Below, piece by piece: positions 52,557-62,200 of a stretch of DNA of 64,000 nt. Under the pieces are notes generated by a model that had not been told where the DNA came from, did not search any database, and saw only the letters and a list, made by a program, of their open reading frames with translations. Both the position numbers and the translations under genes were made by a program. Each line of letters begins with the position of its first letter. The stretch's first letter is position 1. The stretch is from Thermogemmatispora carboxidivorans (GTDB lineage: Bacteria > Chloroflexota > Ktedonobacteria > Ktedonobacterales > Ktedonobacteraceae), in contig NZ_JNIM01000001.1 of assembly GCF_000702505.1 (NCBI RefSeq), forward strand, positions 3,968,001 through 4,032,000. Direction: 5' to 3'.

Positions 52557-53912
52557 ATGCGCGAGAAGACGCCCAATCATGCCAATCACCTGCGGGCCGC
52601 CATCAAAGAGGCAGGCCTGACCATTGCTGAAGTTGCCCGCGAGACAGGCATTCCTGTAAGAACCCTCTTCGACTATTGTGCTGGGCGTGTGCGAATTCCC
52701 AGGAAGCGTCTGGAAGCCATAGCCAGGCTATTAGCATGTCCTCCCGAACTGCTTGTCTGCCGATCCCTTTCCGATGGTGGCCCTCATCTGCTAGAATGGA
52801 CTCAGAGCGCAGAAGCCGAAGCCGGCGAGGCACTCCCATTACTCACCGTGCTCGGGGAAGGAGCCACCACCATCGATCGTCTAAGGCGTGCCTTATTACA
52901 GCAACTGCTGCTACCGCTGGTAACGGCAGCCCCCTGGCTGCACAGGACCACGCAAGAGCTACTCGAAGCAGAGGCCTGGGAACGCCTGGCGCTGGCGCTC
53001 AGGCGGCCCTCCCGTACCGACGCTGCCACCCTGGCTCATCTAGAGGCCGTCACCGACCTCTACTGGGAGTTATATCGTTCCTCGCTGGCCAAAAGCGATC
53101 TGCAACACGCAGTTTCAGGTCATCTGATGACCCTGAACCAGTTGCTGCATGCTCAGCAACCGCTGGCCATTCAACGGCGGCTGTGTGCGGTCTGTAGCAA
53201 TAGCGCCCAAATACTCGGCGAAATTGCCCTGGATCAGCACGACACAGAGCGAGCCGCCACCTCCTATCGACTTGCCATTGAGCTGGCTCGCGAGGGAGAG
53301 CAGTCAGCCCTCTGGGCGCTGGCTGCGGGCCGGCAGGCCTGGCTGCTGGTCTATCAGGGAGCAGGCAAAGCAGCCTTGCCGACCCTAGAGCACGCGCTGG
53401 CATTAGGGCAAAGCAGCCAGCTCAGCGGCCAAAGCCTGGCCTGGCTGGAAATGATGCGCGCAGAAGTGCTGGCCCAAGAACAGGATCGTTCCGGCTGTGA
53501 ACGGGCGCTGGAACATGTCCATAGCTGGCTGGATCAGAGTCAGGCCGGGCAAAGCCCTGATCAGCGCTGGACGGGCTTCCAGGTCAGCGCCTGTGCGGCC
53601 TATGAGGGTCGCTGCTACCTCTATCTTGGCTCCCTCTCCCAGGCCAGAGCCTCGCTACAGCAGGCACTGCAGTGGCTTTCTGCAGCTCCCACCAGGCGCC
53701 GGGCGCTGGTGCTGGTGGACCTGGCCCACGTGGCTGGGCGCGAGGGAGAGCTTGAAGAAGCCTGCTCGCTGGCTGAAGAGGCGTTGAGATGTGCCTGCCA
53801 GGCGCGCTCACCGCGAGCGCTCAGGGCAGTCCATCGGCTGGCCCAAGCCTTGCAACAATGGAAGCGCCTGCCTTGCGTTGCCCGGCTCAACAGAATGCTC
53901 CGCCAGCTCTAG
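52557..53912 (+). CDS. XRE-type HTH protein with TPR-like repeats
   Basis: A 451-residue regulator. The N-terminal ~65 residues are a Cro/CI-type HTH (LTIAEVARETGIPVRTLFDY, RVRIPRKRLEAIARLL). From ~130 on it is all helical with TPR-like pairs (ERAATSYRLAIELAREGEQS; EGRCYLYLGSLSQARASLQQ; EEACSLAEEALRCACQARSP). This fold is common in regulators that bind peptides or partner proteins. ATG 52557 follows AAGAGG. Two fragments of the response regulator gene flank the next genes downstream. Confidence 0.75.
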   Translation: MREKTPNHANHLRAAIKEAGLTIAEVARETGIPVRTLFDYCAGRVRIPRKRLEAIARLLACPPELLVCRSLSDGGPHLLEWTQSAEAEAGEALPLLTVLGEGATTIDRLRRALLQQLLLPLVTAAPWLHRTTQELLEAEAWERLALALRRPSRTDAATLAHLEAVTDLYWELYRSSLAKSDLQHAVSGHLMTLNQLLHAQQPLAIQRRLCAVCSNSAQILGEIALDQHDTERAATSYRLAIELAREGEQSALWALAAGRQAWLLVYQGAGKAALPTLEHALALGQSSQLSGQSLAWLEMMRAEVLAQEQDRSGCERALEHVHSWLDQSQAGQSPDQRWTGFQVSACAAYEGRCYLYLGSLSQARASLQQALQWLSAAPTRRRALVLVDLAHVAGREGELEEACSLAEEALRCACQARSPRALRAVHRLAQALQQWKRLPCVARLNRMLRQL

Positions 53913-53931
53913 CAGGCGAGCCGCTCCTGGC

Positions 53932-54023
53932 CTAGCCGGCGCGGCTGAGGGCCACGCGCAGCACGGTGCGGCAGACCGGCGAATCGTCAACCACGAGAAT
54001 GGTGGGTCCTGGGCGCATGATGT
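53932..54023 (-). pseudogene. Response-regulator 5' fragment, copy 2
   Basis: 91 bp (53933-54023) identical to 52180-52270, covering the start codon and the first ~27 codons of the response regulator. It then meets TAG, leaving a 28-residue peptide (54018-53932). The rest of the gene is absent. Confidence 0.85.
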
Positions 54024-54223
54024 CCTTTCCCCTTTCTTAACTTACCACGTGACACGGACAAAGGTGACCTCTAATACAGCATGTCCAGTCTGGTCAGCTA
54101 TCGTCTGACATCCATCAGCATACTCAAGTTTATTTGATTTGTCAAGTTCTCATGATTCTGATAGTTTGCAAGATTGAGAAGAGCTAGAAAAATACAGCTT
54201 GTCTGGTTAGTTTTCGACTTTTG

Positions 54224-54232
54224 TGCTATACT
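54224..54232 (+). promoter_or_regulatory. Extended -10 promoter
   Basis: TGCTATACT at 54224-54232, 25 bp before ATG 54258, in an AT-rich stretch. No good -35. The remaining gap 54033-54223 shows nothing else. Confidence 0.5.
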
Positions 54233-54257
54233 ATAGTGGCCTGAAAGGAGGGACTGC

Positions 54258-55091
54258 ATGAGCCAGCCAGAACCGGAAGCAGACCGCGACTACTACACAG
54301 CCAGTGAGGCCATGAAGCGCCTGGGCCTCTCCAGGACGACCTTTCATCAATATGTCAATGAAGGGCTAATCCCTCGCTTGCTCAGGCCGGGGGCCAAGCG
54401 TGGCGTCTATCCCAAACGCGATATTGATGCACTGGCGCTGACGATGAACCTGGCCCTGCGTGTCCACGAGCGAATCATCTTCTCGCGTTCGACGCCGGGC
54501 GACCAGGTAGAAGAAATGGACATCGGTATTCGCTGCTTCGGCAGTGAATTCATCACTCCTTTGGCGGAGCGCATCGCATTTCAGCGCAAGAGCGAGCACA
54601 CCTTTTGGTCATTGAAGGTCGATGGGCGAGTTGTAGGCTACCTGTCACTCTTCCGGCTCCCACCCGCCTTGCTGGATGACCTGCTTACAGGCAGGCACAT
54701 TGAGCGCGATATCAGGGTTGAGGACGTGCTCCCCTTTACCCGGATAGAGCCTTTTGATATTTACATCGACGTGCTGGCCATTGATCCACGTCTTGACCCA
54801 CACCTCCGCTCGTTCTACGCCTCCTTAATTATCTCGCGCATTGCCGATGTACTTCTCGACTTTCTGGCCAATGGCTACCAGATCGAGCACCTCTATACCG
54901 TTACCGCCACACGAGAAGGCGATAACCTGGTTCGGAAACTCGGCTTTCAGCAACTGGCCGATAAATCTTTGGTTCCCGGGCGTGTAGCCTATGTGTTTCC
55001 CCTCGATGAAGCAGGAATCGCGCGTTTACGTTCTCTAAGCAGGAGAGGAATCTATGTCACCCGCCGAAGAGAAGATTCGTCACGTTCTTGA
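54258..55091 (+). CDS. MerR/excisionase-type HTH with GNAT-like domain
   Basis: A 277-residue protein. Residues ~12-60 form a MerR-like winged HTH (YYTASEAMKRLGLSRTTFHQ, LIPRLLRPGAKRGVYPKRDI). Residues ~80-245 resemble an N-acetyltransferase fold: SLKVDGRVVGYLSLFRL, IDVLAIDPRL and a late EGDNLVRKLGFQQL. No acetyl-CoA loop is fully clear, so it may act as a sensor rather than an enzyme. ATG 54258 has AAAGGAGGG upstream. It overlaps the next small gene by 38 bp. Confidence 0.65.
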   Translation: MSQPEPEADRDYYTASEAMKRLGLSRTTFHQYVNEGLIPRLLRPGAKRGVYPKRDIDALALTMNLALRVHERIIFSRSTPGDQVEEMDIGIRCFGSEFITPLAERIAFQRKSEHTFWSLKVDGRVVGYLSLFRLPPALLDDLLTGRHIERDIRVEDVLPFTRIEPFDIYIDVLAIDPRLDPHLRSFYASLIISRIADVLLDFLANGYQIEHLYTVTATREGDNLVRKLGFQQLADKSLVPGRVAYVFPLDEAGIARLRSLSRRGIYVTRRREDSSRS

Positions 55092-55338
55092 AGCCAATGC
55101 CTGGCGCCTCCGAACGGAAGGGCCGGATGTCGTTCGCTGGCTGACCGGCGGCAGCGAACCAGATGCCTATGTGCTTTTGGAACGCCAGCCGGGCGCAGAG
55201 CGGCTGACGGCTCGCTGTGCTTCCTGTCGGCAGGTGCTGCAGCCGCTGACCCTGGTCGACGGGCGTCTGGTTGCTGAAGAGCTATTAGCAGTGCGGCGGC
55301 GCTTTGCTGGCCATACCTGTGCCAGAGCAGACGCCTGA
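55054..55338 (+). CDS. Small Cys-containing hypothetical protein
   Basis: A 94-residue protein with CASC near residue 54 and a late Cys in GHTCARAD, perhaps a metal site. N-terminal half helical (EEKIRHVLEANAWRLRTEGP DVV). Overlaps the preceding gene and has its own ribosome site (AGGAGAGG), so the two probably work together. Family unknown. Confidence 0.6.
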   Translation: MSPAEEKIRHVLEANAWRLRTEGPDVVRWLTGGSEPDAYVLLERQPGAERLTARCASCRQVLQPLTLVDGRLVAEELLAVRRRFAGHTCARADA

Positions 55339-55344
55339 GCAGGG

Positions 55345-55665
55345 CTAAACCCGTTCCCTCTGGGCCTGGCTGAGCGGTTGCTCCTTTTGAGAGAGTGTTA
55401 TCGGGAGGCGCTGGCCATCTGGGTCCTGCCTCTGGCTGATGCAGAGGGGCAACGGTGCTGAGGAGCTCCCTCCAGCAGGCTCTGGCCAGGGCAGCCAGCG
55501 TCTGCCTTTGTGTTTCTCTGCCGACTCACAGCAGGCCGCCCAAGCGCTGAGGCCGTCGCTGCAGGTCTGGACCTGGTAGCCGGCGCGGCTGAGGGCCACG
55601 CGCAGCACCGTCCGCCAGACCGACAAATCGCCAGCTACGAGCATGGTGGGTCCTGGGCGCATGAT
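55345..55665 (-). pseudogene. Response-regulator 5' fragment, copy 3
   Basis: About 120 bp (55544-55665) match the start and first ~40 codons of the response regulator at 52265, with changes: the acidic pair DD has become GD (MLVAGDLSVWRTVL). After codon ~40 the frame continues to 55345 in unrelated sequence, so the phospho-Asp and Lys are missing. A decayed partial duplicate. Confidence 0.8.
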
Positions 55666-55938
55666 CCTGGCTTCCTTTGTTCGGATATATTCCTCACTCC
55701 CCTCTTGGATTACTTATGTTGATAGATTGATTTTTTCTTGCACTCGATGTATGCTCAAAGGCATGAGGAGATCCTACGGCACTCTCTTGTTCCCGCCAGC
55801 TCACCTGGCGCTCCTTTGATAGGGAGCTTGTTTCTGCAGAGAGTATAGCTGGGAAAAGTGGGAAAGCAATTGTATTCTTGAAACTTTAGCAACGACAGCT
55901 TATCTCCAGGCCAGCGAAGGTCGGGAGGGTTGGTAACG
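55666..55938. other. Upstream region of XRE-Nudix gene
   Basis: AT-richer stretch (for example TTGATAGATTGATTTTTTCT around 55720-55738) that probably holds the promoter of the next gene. No gene seen. Confidence 0.35.
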
Positions 55939-58716
55939 GTGATGAGAAGTGGACACCAAGCGCGTGACTTGGGGCTATTTGTGGCGAATCTTCGCGCCCA
56001 GGCTGGCCTTTCGTTAACAACGCTGGCCAGTCTGGTAGGAAGCAGCAAGAGCACGCTCTCGCGACTGGAACAGGGACAAATCCCTCTGCCCGCACGCGGC
56101 AAAAACCGTATGCTGCTCATTGCGCTGGTGCACCTGCTCTGTAGCGCGGCCAGCGAACGCGATCGTATCCTCTCTCTGGCTTCTATTGATCCAGCCTTGC
56201 TCACTCTTGGAGAGCTGATTGTCCTGGGCCTCTGGCCGCCATCTTCCCCTCATGGTATTCGCTCGCTGCCTCATGAGGATGTGGAACAAGGCAGGGAAGA
56301 AGTAATACGACTGTTAACACAACTGGAAGAGTGGATGCGTAAACCTGCGGTCTCTCATTCAGAACAGGTGAGTACACTCCTGCGTCGAAAGATCGCTCGC
56401 TATCGAGCATTGCTTGAAGAACTGGAGCAGCAGCTTACCTGGATTCAGCATACTTCCCGTCCCGGAGAGCCTGGTGCTTCCCCAGAGCATAGAACACATC
56501 TCGATCAAAGCCGCAATATGCAAACTGGTACCTCTCCCGTTGAGAAACAATCACAGACGTCTTCTTCCTCTGCACTATCTCCTGACCTCTTCAACCTGGC
56601 GTCAGCAAGAGCGCGCTGGCTGATGCAACAGGCAGGCGTTGAGCGTTTTGCTGTCGACGACTGTATTGTGCTCACCGCCAGCGAGGGCTTTAGAGGCTGG
56701 GACAAGAAGCAGATCCAGATGACGACCCTGGCGCAGCCGTGGCCCCTCCCCGAGGATCTGGCTGCCGTCCTGCGCGAGCAACGGGCAGCACTCGAGGAGA
56801 GTGCGCTCAACGCCCCACACTATCAACTGGTCTCGCTGACCCCAGCCTGGAGTGAGCTTGATTGCTTGAAGCTGGTCATGGCTCCCCTCCGTTTCTACGA
56901 TTATGCGGCATTGCTTCCGATCCTTGATAAACCACTTCTAGCCTCCCAAGATGGTCGGCTTCTGAGTATTCGCGAGCAATACGGAAGCACTGCCTTATAT
57001 ACCCGCTCTTACTCCCGCAATGCGGCCTTGATACCGGCACCGGTAAGCATCCAGTGTCTGCTAGAAACGCAAGATGAGCGCCTGGTACTTGTACAGCGCT
57101 CGGAAGCGGTGGCATTCTACCCTGGTTGCTGGTCAGCTTCCTTCGAAGAGACCATGAATGCGCCGGGGCTGGTTGCTGGGTCCTTCCAGCCTGGCGATGC
57201 GCATATCTTCGACGCTGCTTATCGCGGACTGGAGGAAGAGTTTGGCCTACCTGCGGACGCGGTCGAGGAGATGAAAGCTCTCTCGCTCAACGTCGAATAT
57301 CCGACACTCTCGGTTGATGTCTTCATGCTGATCAAGCTAGCGCGGCCTCTCGCCGCTGTCAAGGAGCGCTGGCTCATCAGTGCGCGTCACCGTGACGAGG
57401 CGTTACAGGTGACAGGGATCGCGTGCCGGCTTGACGAGGTGGTGGCTACGCTCTTTGCACCTCGCCAATGGCACCCGACGTCACGGATGCGCCTGATTCA
57501 ATGGCTCATTCAGCGCTATGGGCTGGACGCCGTGATGGCGGCAATCAGGGAACAGGGCCAGGGTGCAATGCTGCCTGACGGACCAGCACAGGAAGAACGC
57601 CGCTCAGGGTTATCCGAGGCCACTGGTGCGGTACTGTTGGGAGCGTCTGGAACGGCTCGTGACGAGCGAGAGGAGGTGAAGCCAGTCATTGGAGCGGCAT
57701 ATGGCGCGGAGCAGAGATCACGATCTGACAAAGCGCTCTCACTCTCGGATCTAGCAGCACCTGAGGCTGTGCAGTTTATGCAAGAGGCCGGAATTGACAG
57801 TCTGGCTGTAGATGGGCTGATTATGCTCACCAGCAGTGCTGCCTTTCAGGGCTGGCTGCCTGCTGACATTGTGACAAGGCGGTTGGCTACACCGTTGCCG
57901 GTTCCCGAGGAGGTCGAATATTGTCGGCAACGCTATTTGCCTCGTGTGGCTGCCCATTTTACCAATTCCTCTCATTATCGCCTTGTTGCTTATACTCCTG
58001 CTTTTAGTGATCGTCGAGGGCTGGAGGTGATGCTAGCACCGATCGGCTTCCATGACTATTATCCGCTGGCGTATGCTCTAGATGAACCGTTGTTGGAAGG
58101 ACCGACTGGTCCATGTAGTCTGCGCCAGAAGTATGGGGCGACGGCTCTGCATTATCTTCCTCCTGCAAGCTATCCGGCGCTCCCCATGCCGGTTAGCCTG
58201 CAGGGAGTGGTACTGACCAGTGATCAGCAGGTCATACTGATGAGGCGTTCGGAAGCAGTGGCATTCTATCCTGGTTGCTGGTCAGTATCTTTCGAAGAGA
58301 CTATGAATGCGCCGGGCCTGGACCCGCGGGGGCGCGAGCGTTCGGGTGATAGTGATTTCTTTGCCTGTGCGCGGCGTGGAATCAGGGAGGAATTTGGGCT
58401 AGGGCCAGAGGCAATTGAGGAGATCAGGATACTGTCGCTGAATCTTGAGTACTGGCTGCTGGCGGTCGCTGTAGTGGCGGTGATCCGCTTACGTGTTCCA
58501 GCGGATGAGGTACGTATGCGCTGGCTGTTGCAAGCGGCTGACCGGGATGAGGCTGCCCAACTCAGCACGTTTCCGCCGACTTTGGAGGCGGCCTTACGGG
58601 AGCTGGCCAGTGGGAGGCATTGGCATCCGACGGCGCGCATGCGGTTACTCCAGGTGCTTTTTCATCTCTATGGTGTTGATGAGGTGCAGAGGGCACTGGC
58701 AGATGGTCAGCGCTGA
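55939..58716 (+). CDS. XRE regulator with two Nudix-like modules
   Basis: A 925-residue protein. Residues ~5-70 are a Cro/CI HTH (LRAQAGLSLTTLASLVGSSK STLSRLEQG), followed by a helical region to ~165. Two copies of a ~290-residue module follow (~215-530 and ~600-925). Each has an N-terminal part with HYQLVSLTPAW or HYRLVAYTPAF, then a Nudix-like domain with RSEAVAFYPGCWS.SFEETM, almost identical in both. The Nudix helix reads YRGLEEEFGL and RRGIREEFGL: the EE metal ligands are kept but the Glu of RE is Gly. It may sense or slowly cleave a nucleotide-like ligand. GTG 55939 lies 10 bases after GGAGG; ATG 55942 is equally possible. Confidence 0.72.
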   Translation: MMRSGHQARDLGLFVANLRAQAGLSLTTLASLVGSSKSTLSRLEQGQIPLPARGKNRMLLIALVHLLCSAASERDRILSLASIDPALLTLGELIVLGLWPPSSPHGIRSLPHEDVEQGREEVIRLLTQLEEWMRKPAVSHSEQVSTLLRRKIARYRALLEELEQQLTWIQHTSRPGEPGASPEHRTHLDQSRNMQTGTSPVEKQSQTSSSSALSPDLFNLASARARWLMQQAGVERFAVDDCIVLTASEGFRGWDKKQIQMTTLAQPWPLPEDLAAVLREQRAALEESALNAPHYQLVSLTPAWSELDCLKLVMAPLRFYDYAALLPILDKPLLASQDGRLLSIREQYGSTALYTRSYSRNAALIPAPVSIQCLLETQDERLVLVQRSEAVAFYPGCWSASFEETMNAPGLVAGSFQPGDAHIFDAAYRGLEEEFGLPADAVEEMKALSLNVEYPTLSVDVFMLIKLARPLAAVKERWLISARHRDEALQVTGIACRLDEVVATLFAPRQWHPTSRMRLIQWLIQRYGLDAVMAAIREQGQGAMLPDGPAQEERRSGLSEATGAVLLGASGTARDEREEVKPVIGAAYGAEQRSRSDKALSLSDLAAPEAVQFMQEAGIDSLAVDGLIMLTSSAAFQGWLPADIVTRRLATPLPVPEEVEYCRQRYLPRVAAHFTNSSHYRLVAYTPAFSDRRGLEVMLAPIGFHDYYPLAYALDEPLLEGPTGPCSLRQKYGATALHYLPPASYPALPMPVSLQGVVLTSDQQVILMRRSEAVAFYPGCWSVSFEETMNAPGLDPRGRERSGDSDFFACARRGIREEFGLGPEAIEEIRILSLNLEYWLLAVAVVAVIRLRVPADEVRMRWLLQAADRDEAAQLSTFPPTLEAALRELASGRHWHPTARMRLLQVLFHLYGVDEVQRALADGQR

Positions 58717-58879
58717 GGGCTGTTTGTTTGCAGCACGGGCCAGGGAGCGGGCGTTATTGCAGATGCCGGGTTGGGCGTGTCGCCTGGCGGGGGGCTGCGC
58801 TGTTATGTGCCCGAGGTGACAGGGCCGGGCCATCAGGGGAGTTAGTAGGCCGTCACTATCGCTTCCGAGGGGGGCGTGA

Positions 58880-58918
58880 GCGTGCGGGCAGGGTCTGGCC
58901 CGCATGCTTTTTGTTTTT
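58880..58918 (+). terminator. Rho-independent terminator
   Basis: GCGTGCGGGC (58880-58889) pairs with GCCCGCATGC (58898-58907), 10 bp with one G-T, loop of 8, then TTTTTGTTTTT. About 165 bp after the XRE-Nudix gene. Confidence 0.85.
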
Positions 58919-59035
58919 GGTGGGAGAGGGAGACAGAGGAGCAGTGAGTGGGGTGGGTGAGGGAGCCTGGCCAAAAAATGGCCCATTTAAGAGGCCGATT
59001 CGAAACTCTCCGCGGGTGCCCCCCCGATCCGGTCA

Positions 59036-59061
59036 GATTCCGGCCAAAAGTGGCCGGAATC
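59036..59061. repeat. Perfect 11-bp hairpin
   Basis: GATTCCGGCCA, loop AAAG, TGGCCGGAATC. T-rich stretches follow 10-20 bases later (CATCTTTTGCTGCTTTT), so it may stop transcription entering the CRISPR leader. Confidence 0.7.
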
Positions 59062-59102
59062 CCGCATCTTTTGCTGCTTTTATAAGTGAAAATATATTGA
59101 TG

Positions 59103-59153
59103 CTTTCTCGAAACTCGCCCCTTGCGGCTTGCAAACAACGAGTTTCGAGAAAG
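59103..59153. repeat. Perfect 15-bp inverted repeat upstream of CRISPR leader
   Basis: CTTTCTCGAAACTCG (59103-59117) and CGAGTTTCGAGAAAG (59139-59153) with 21 bases between. The core TCGAAACTC also occurs at 59000-59008. Could bind a regulator or mark the leader boundary. Confidence 0.8.
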
Positions 59154-59278
59154 GTCGTGATACGATAGATTCTGGAGGGTGGGGGGCGAAGAAAACGAGG
59201 CGTTGAGATGCCAAAAATGGGGCCTCGATCGTTATAGAATAAGTGAGAAGTATCCCCGGTGCTCTTCCGCCGGCTGCG
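59154..59278 (+). promoter_or_regulatory. CRISPR leader
   Basis: 125 bp between the inverted repeat and the first repeat. It contains TATAGAAT (around 59233). It is placed on the left because repeats are perfect here and decay at the other end. No gene. Confidence 0.55.
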
Positions 59279-62200
59279 GTGGCAGGGGTCTCGATCCGCT
59301 TGTGGATACTGAAAGTTCCGCTTTGCTGAAATTGGTTCGACGCGGCATATAGTGGCAGGGGTCTCGATCCGCTTGTGGATACTGAAAGCTGTTCAACCAA
59401 CATCATGTACGACTTCTCGGATGCTAGTGGCAGGGGTCTCGATCCGCTTGTGGATACTGAAAGCCAGACCAAGATGATCAAGGAAATTGCCAAGATGATA
59501 AGGTGGCAGGGGTCTCGATCCGCTTGTGGATACTGAAAGTCAGTGCCAGCTCGCTGATGGTCGGAGAAGGTTGGGTGGCAGGGGTCTCGATCCGCTTGTG
59601 GATACTGAAAGTCTTTGGAGCTGTTGAGTGGATGTTTGCCAACGCAGTGGCAGGGGTCTCGATCCGCTTGTGGATACTGAAAGGCCGAAACCTGGCAGCG
59701 ACCATCTCTATCTGCTCTGTGTGGCAGGGGTCTCGATCCGCTTGTGGATACTGAAAGAGAGACGGAACGCATTCGTGTCTCTGGCGTGGAATGTATATGT
59801 GGCAGGGGTCTCGATCCGCTTGTGGATACTGAAAGGGCGGGCGAGCATTGTTCTGCAAGAGGGCTAAGTTCCGTGGCAGGGGTCTCGATCCGCTTGTGGA
59901 TACTGAAAGAGAGAAACCAAATAGGCTGAAAAGGGATGTTGACAGTGGCAGGGGTCTCGATCCGCTTGTGGATACTGAAAGACTGAGGTTTAACCATGAT
60001 GCTCTACCGGAATTTCCAGTGGCAGGGGTCTCGATCCGCTTGTGGATACTGAAAGAGCTGAGCCGTGGCCAGCAAACTGGTGGGTAGGGGTAAGTGGCAG
60101 GGGTCTCGATCCGCTTGTGGATACTGAAAGGTTAGACAAGACCTCAAGCCCTTATGGCGAAAACAAGTGGCAGGGGTCTCGATCCGCTTGTGGATACTGA
60201 AAGACTGGCTGACGGTTTCAGCCGTGGTCACACAGGTACAGGTGGCAGGGGTCTCGATCCGCTTGTGGATACTGAAAGTTCATCCTTCTCATCCCCTTTC
60301 TTATCTTTCTTCCCCCCGTGGCAGGGGTCTCGATCCGCTTGTGGATACTGAAAGGCGTTGACCAGCTCTGCAAAACATCTGTCTTTGTCGTGGCAGGGGT
60401 CTCGATCCGCTTGTGGATACTGAAAGATAATCCAGCCAGCCCCGTGCAGGGAGTTCCTCTTGTTCGTGGCAGGGGTCTCGATCCGCTTGTGGATACTGAA
60501 AGAGACGGTCGTTCAACACCCGAAGGATTTGGAAAGCGGTGGCAGGGGTCTCGATCCGCTTGTGGATACTGAAAGTAGCCTGGTGCTCCCTGTGGCGCGG
60601 CGGGCGCGCCGGGTTGTGGCAGGGGTCTCGATCCGCTTGTGGATACTGAAAGTTTTCTTCGCGCTGATCAGGCGCAGAGCCTGGGGCGTGGCAGGGGTCT
60701 CGATCCGCTTGTGGATACTGAAAGTCGATACTAGGCTGGCTCTCCCCCTCCGTCACATAGCGTGGCAGGGGTCTCGATCCGCTTGTGGATACTGAAAGAT
60801 GAAGAAGGGACACAAAAGAGTAAAAGGAGTTTCTTTGTGGCAGGGGTCTCGATCCGCTTGTGGATACTGAAAGATTTTTGATTTTACCACGGGACACAAC
60901 AAGGCTCCAGGTGGCAGGGGTCTCGATCCGCTTGTGGATACTGAAAGCCACAGAGATACTAGCATGTTTTCACTCTCTCAGTCGTGGCAGGGGTCTCGAT
61001 CCGCTTGTGGATACTGAAAGATTTTTGATTTTACCACGGGACACAACAAGGCTCCAGGTGGCAGGGGTCTCGATCCGCTTGTGGATACTGAAAGCCACAG
61101 AGATACTAGCATGTTTTCACTCTCTCAGTCGTGGCAGGGGTCTCGATCCGCTTGTGGATACTGAAAGGTTTCAGAGAGAATGGATACATCGCGCAAATTA
61201 TCGGGGTGGCAGGGGTCTCGATCCGCTTGTGGATACTGAAAGGAGCGCCTCATGGCAGGGGACCGATTGAAGTGAAGATGGTGGCAGGGGTCTCGATCCG
61301 CTTGTGGATACTGAAAGTCAGACAATGCCAAGGAGCTGACACCCAGGGCTGTTTGTGGCAGGGGTCTCGATCCGCTTGTGGATACTGAAAGCTTTTTGCA
61401 AGAGGGACATGCGCTTTCGCAGAGAGCCGTGGCAGGGGTCTCGATCCGCTTGTGGATACTGAAAGGCGGGCGGGGTAGTGGTCTATGCCCTGCTTGCCAG
61501 GTGGCAGGGGTCTCGATCCGCTTGTGGATACTGAAAGTGCCGGACTATGGACGTGCGCGTGAATATCTTGCTGCGCGTGGCAGGGGTCTCGATCCGCTTG
61601 TGGATACTGAAAGGAATCTAGATTTTGTGGAGTATGTTGACGTCATTTACGTGGCAGGGGTCTCGATCCGCTTGTGGATACTGAAAGGGTCAAACGCTTA
61701 CTGGACGCGCTGTTTCCCCACTAGTGGCAGGGGTCTCGATCCGCTTGTGGATACTGAAAGGTACTTCATAGCCACTCATGCTGTGTTTCACGTCAGTGGC
61801 AGGGGTCTCGATCCGCTTGTGGATACTGAAAGACCTGGTACGCATGGGTGGCCGCCGGGAAGCCACCAGTGGCAGGGGTCTCGATCCGCTTGTGGATACT
61901 GAAAGGCTCAGGCTGTTCATTGCCAATCGCCAAGAGCAGCGGTGGCAGGGGTCTCGATCCGCTTGTGGATACTGAAAGGGCAGCTCTTAGAGGCAAGAAA
62001 GGAGGAGAGTCATGTGGCAGGGGTCTCGATCCGCTTGTGGATACTGAAAGATTTCCAGAGGATGTACGCGACGGCCCAGCAGCTCGGTGGCAGGGGTCTC
62101 GATCCGCTTGCGGATTCTGAAAGTGCATTCACGATTGAGGAGAGCGATGATGCAACAACGTGGCAGGGGTCTCGATCCGCTTGCGGATTCTGAAAGTCGT

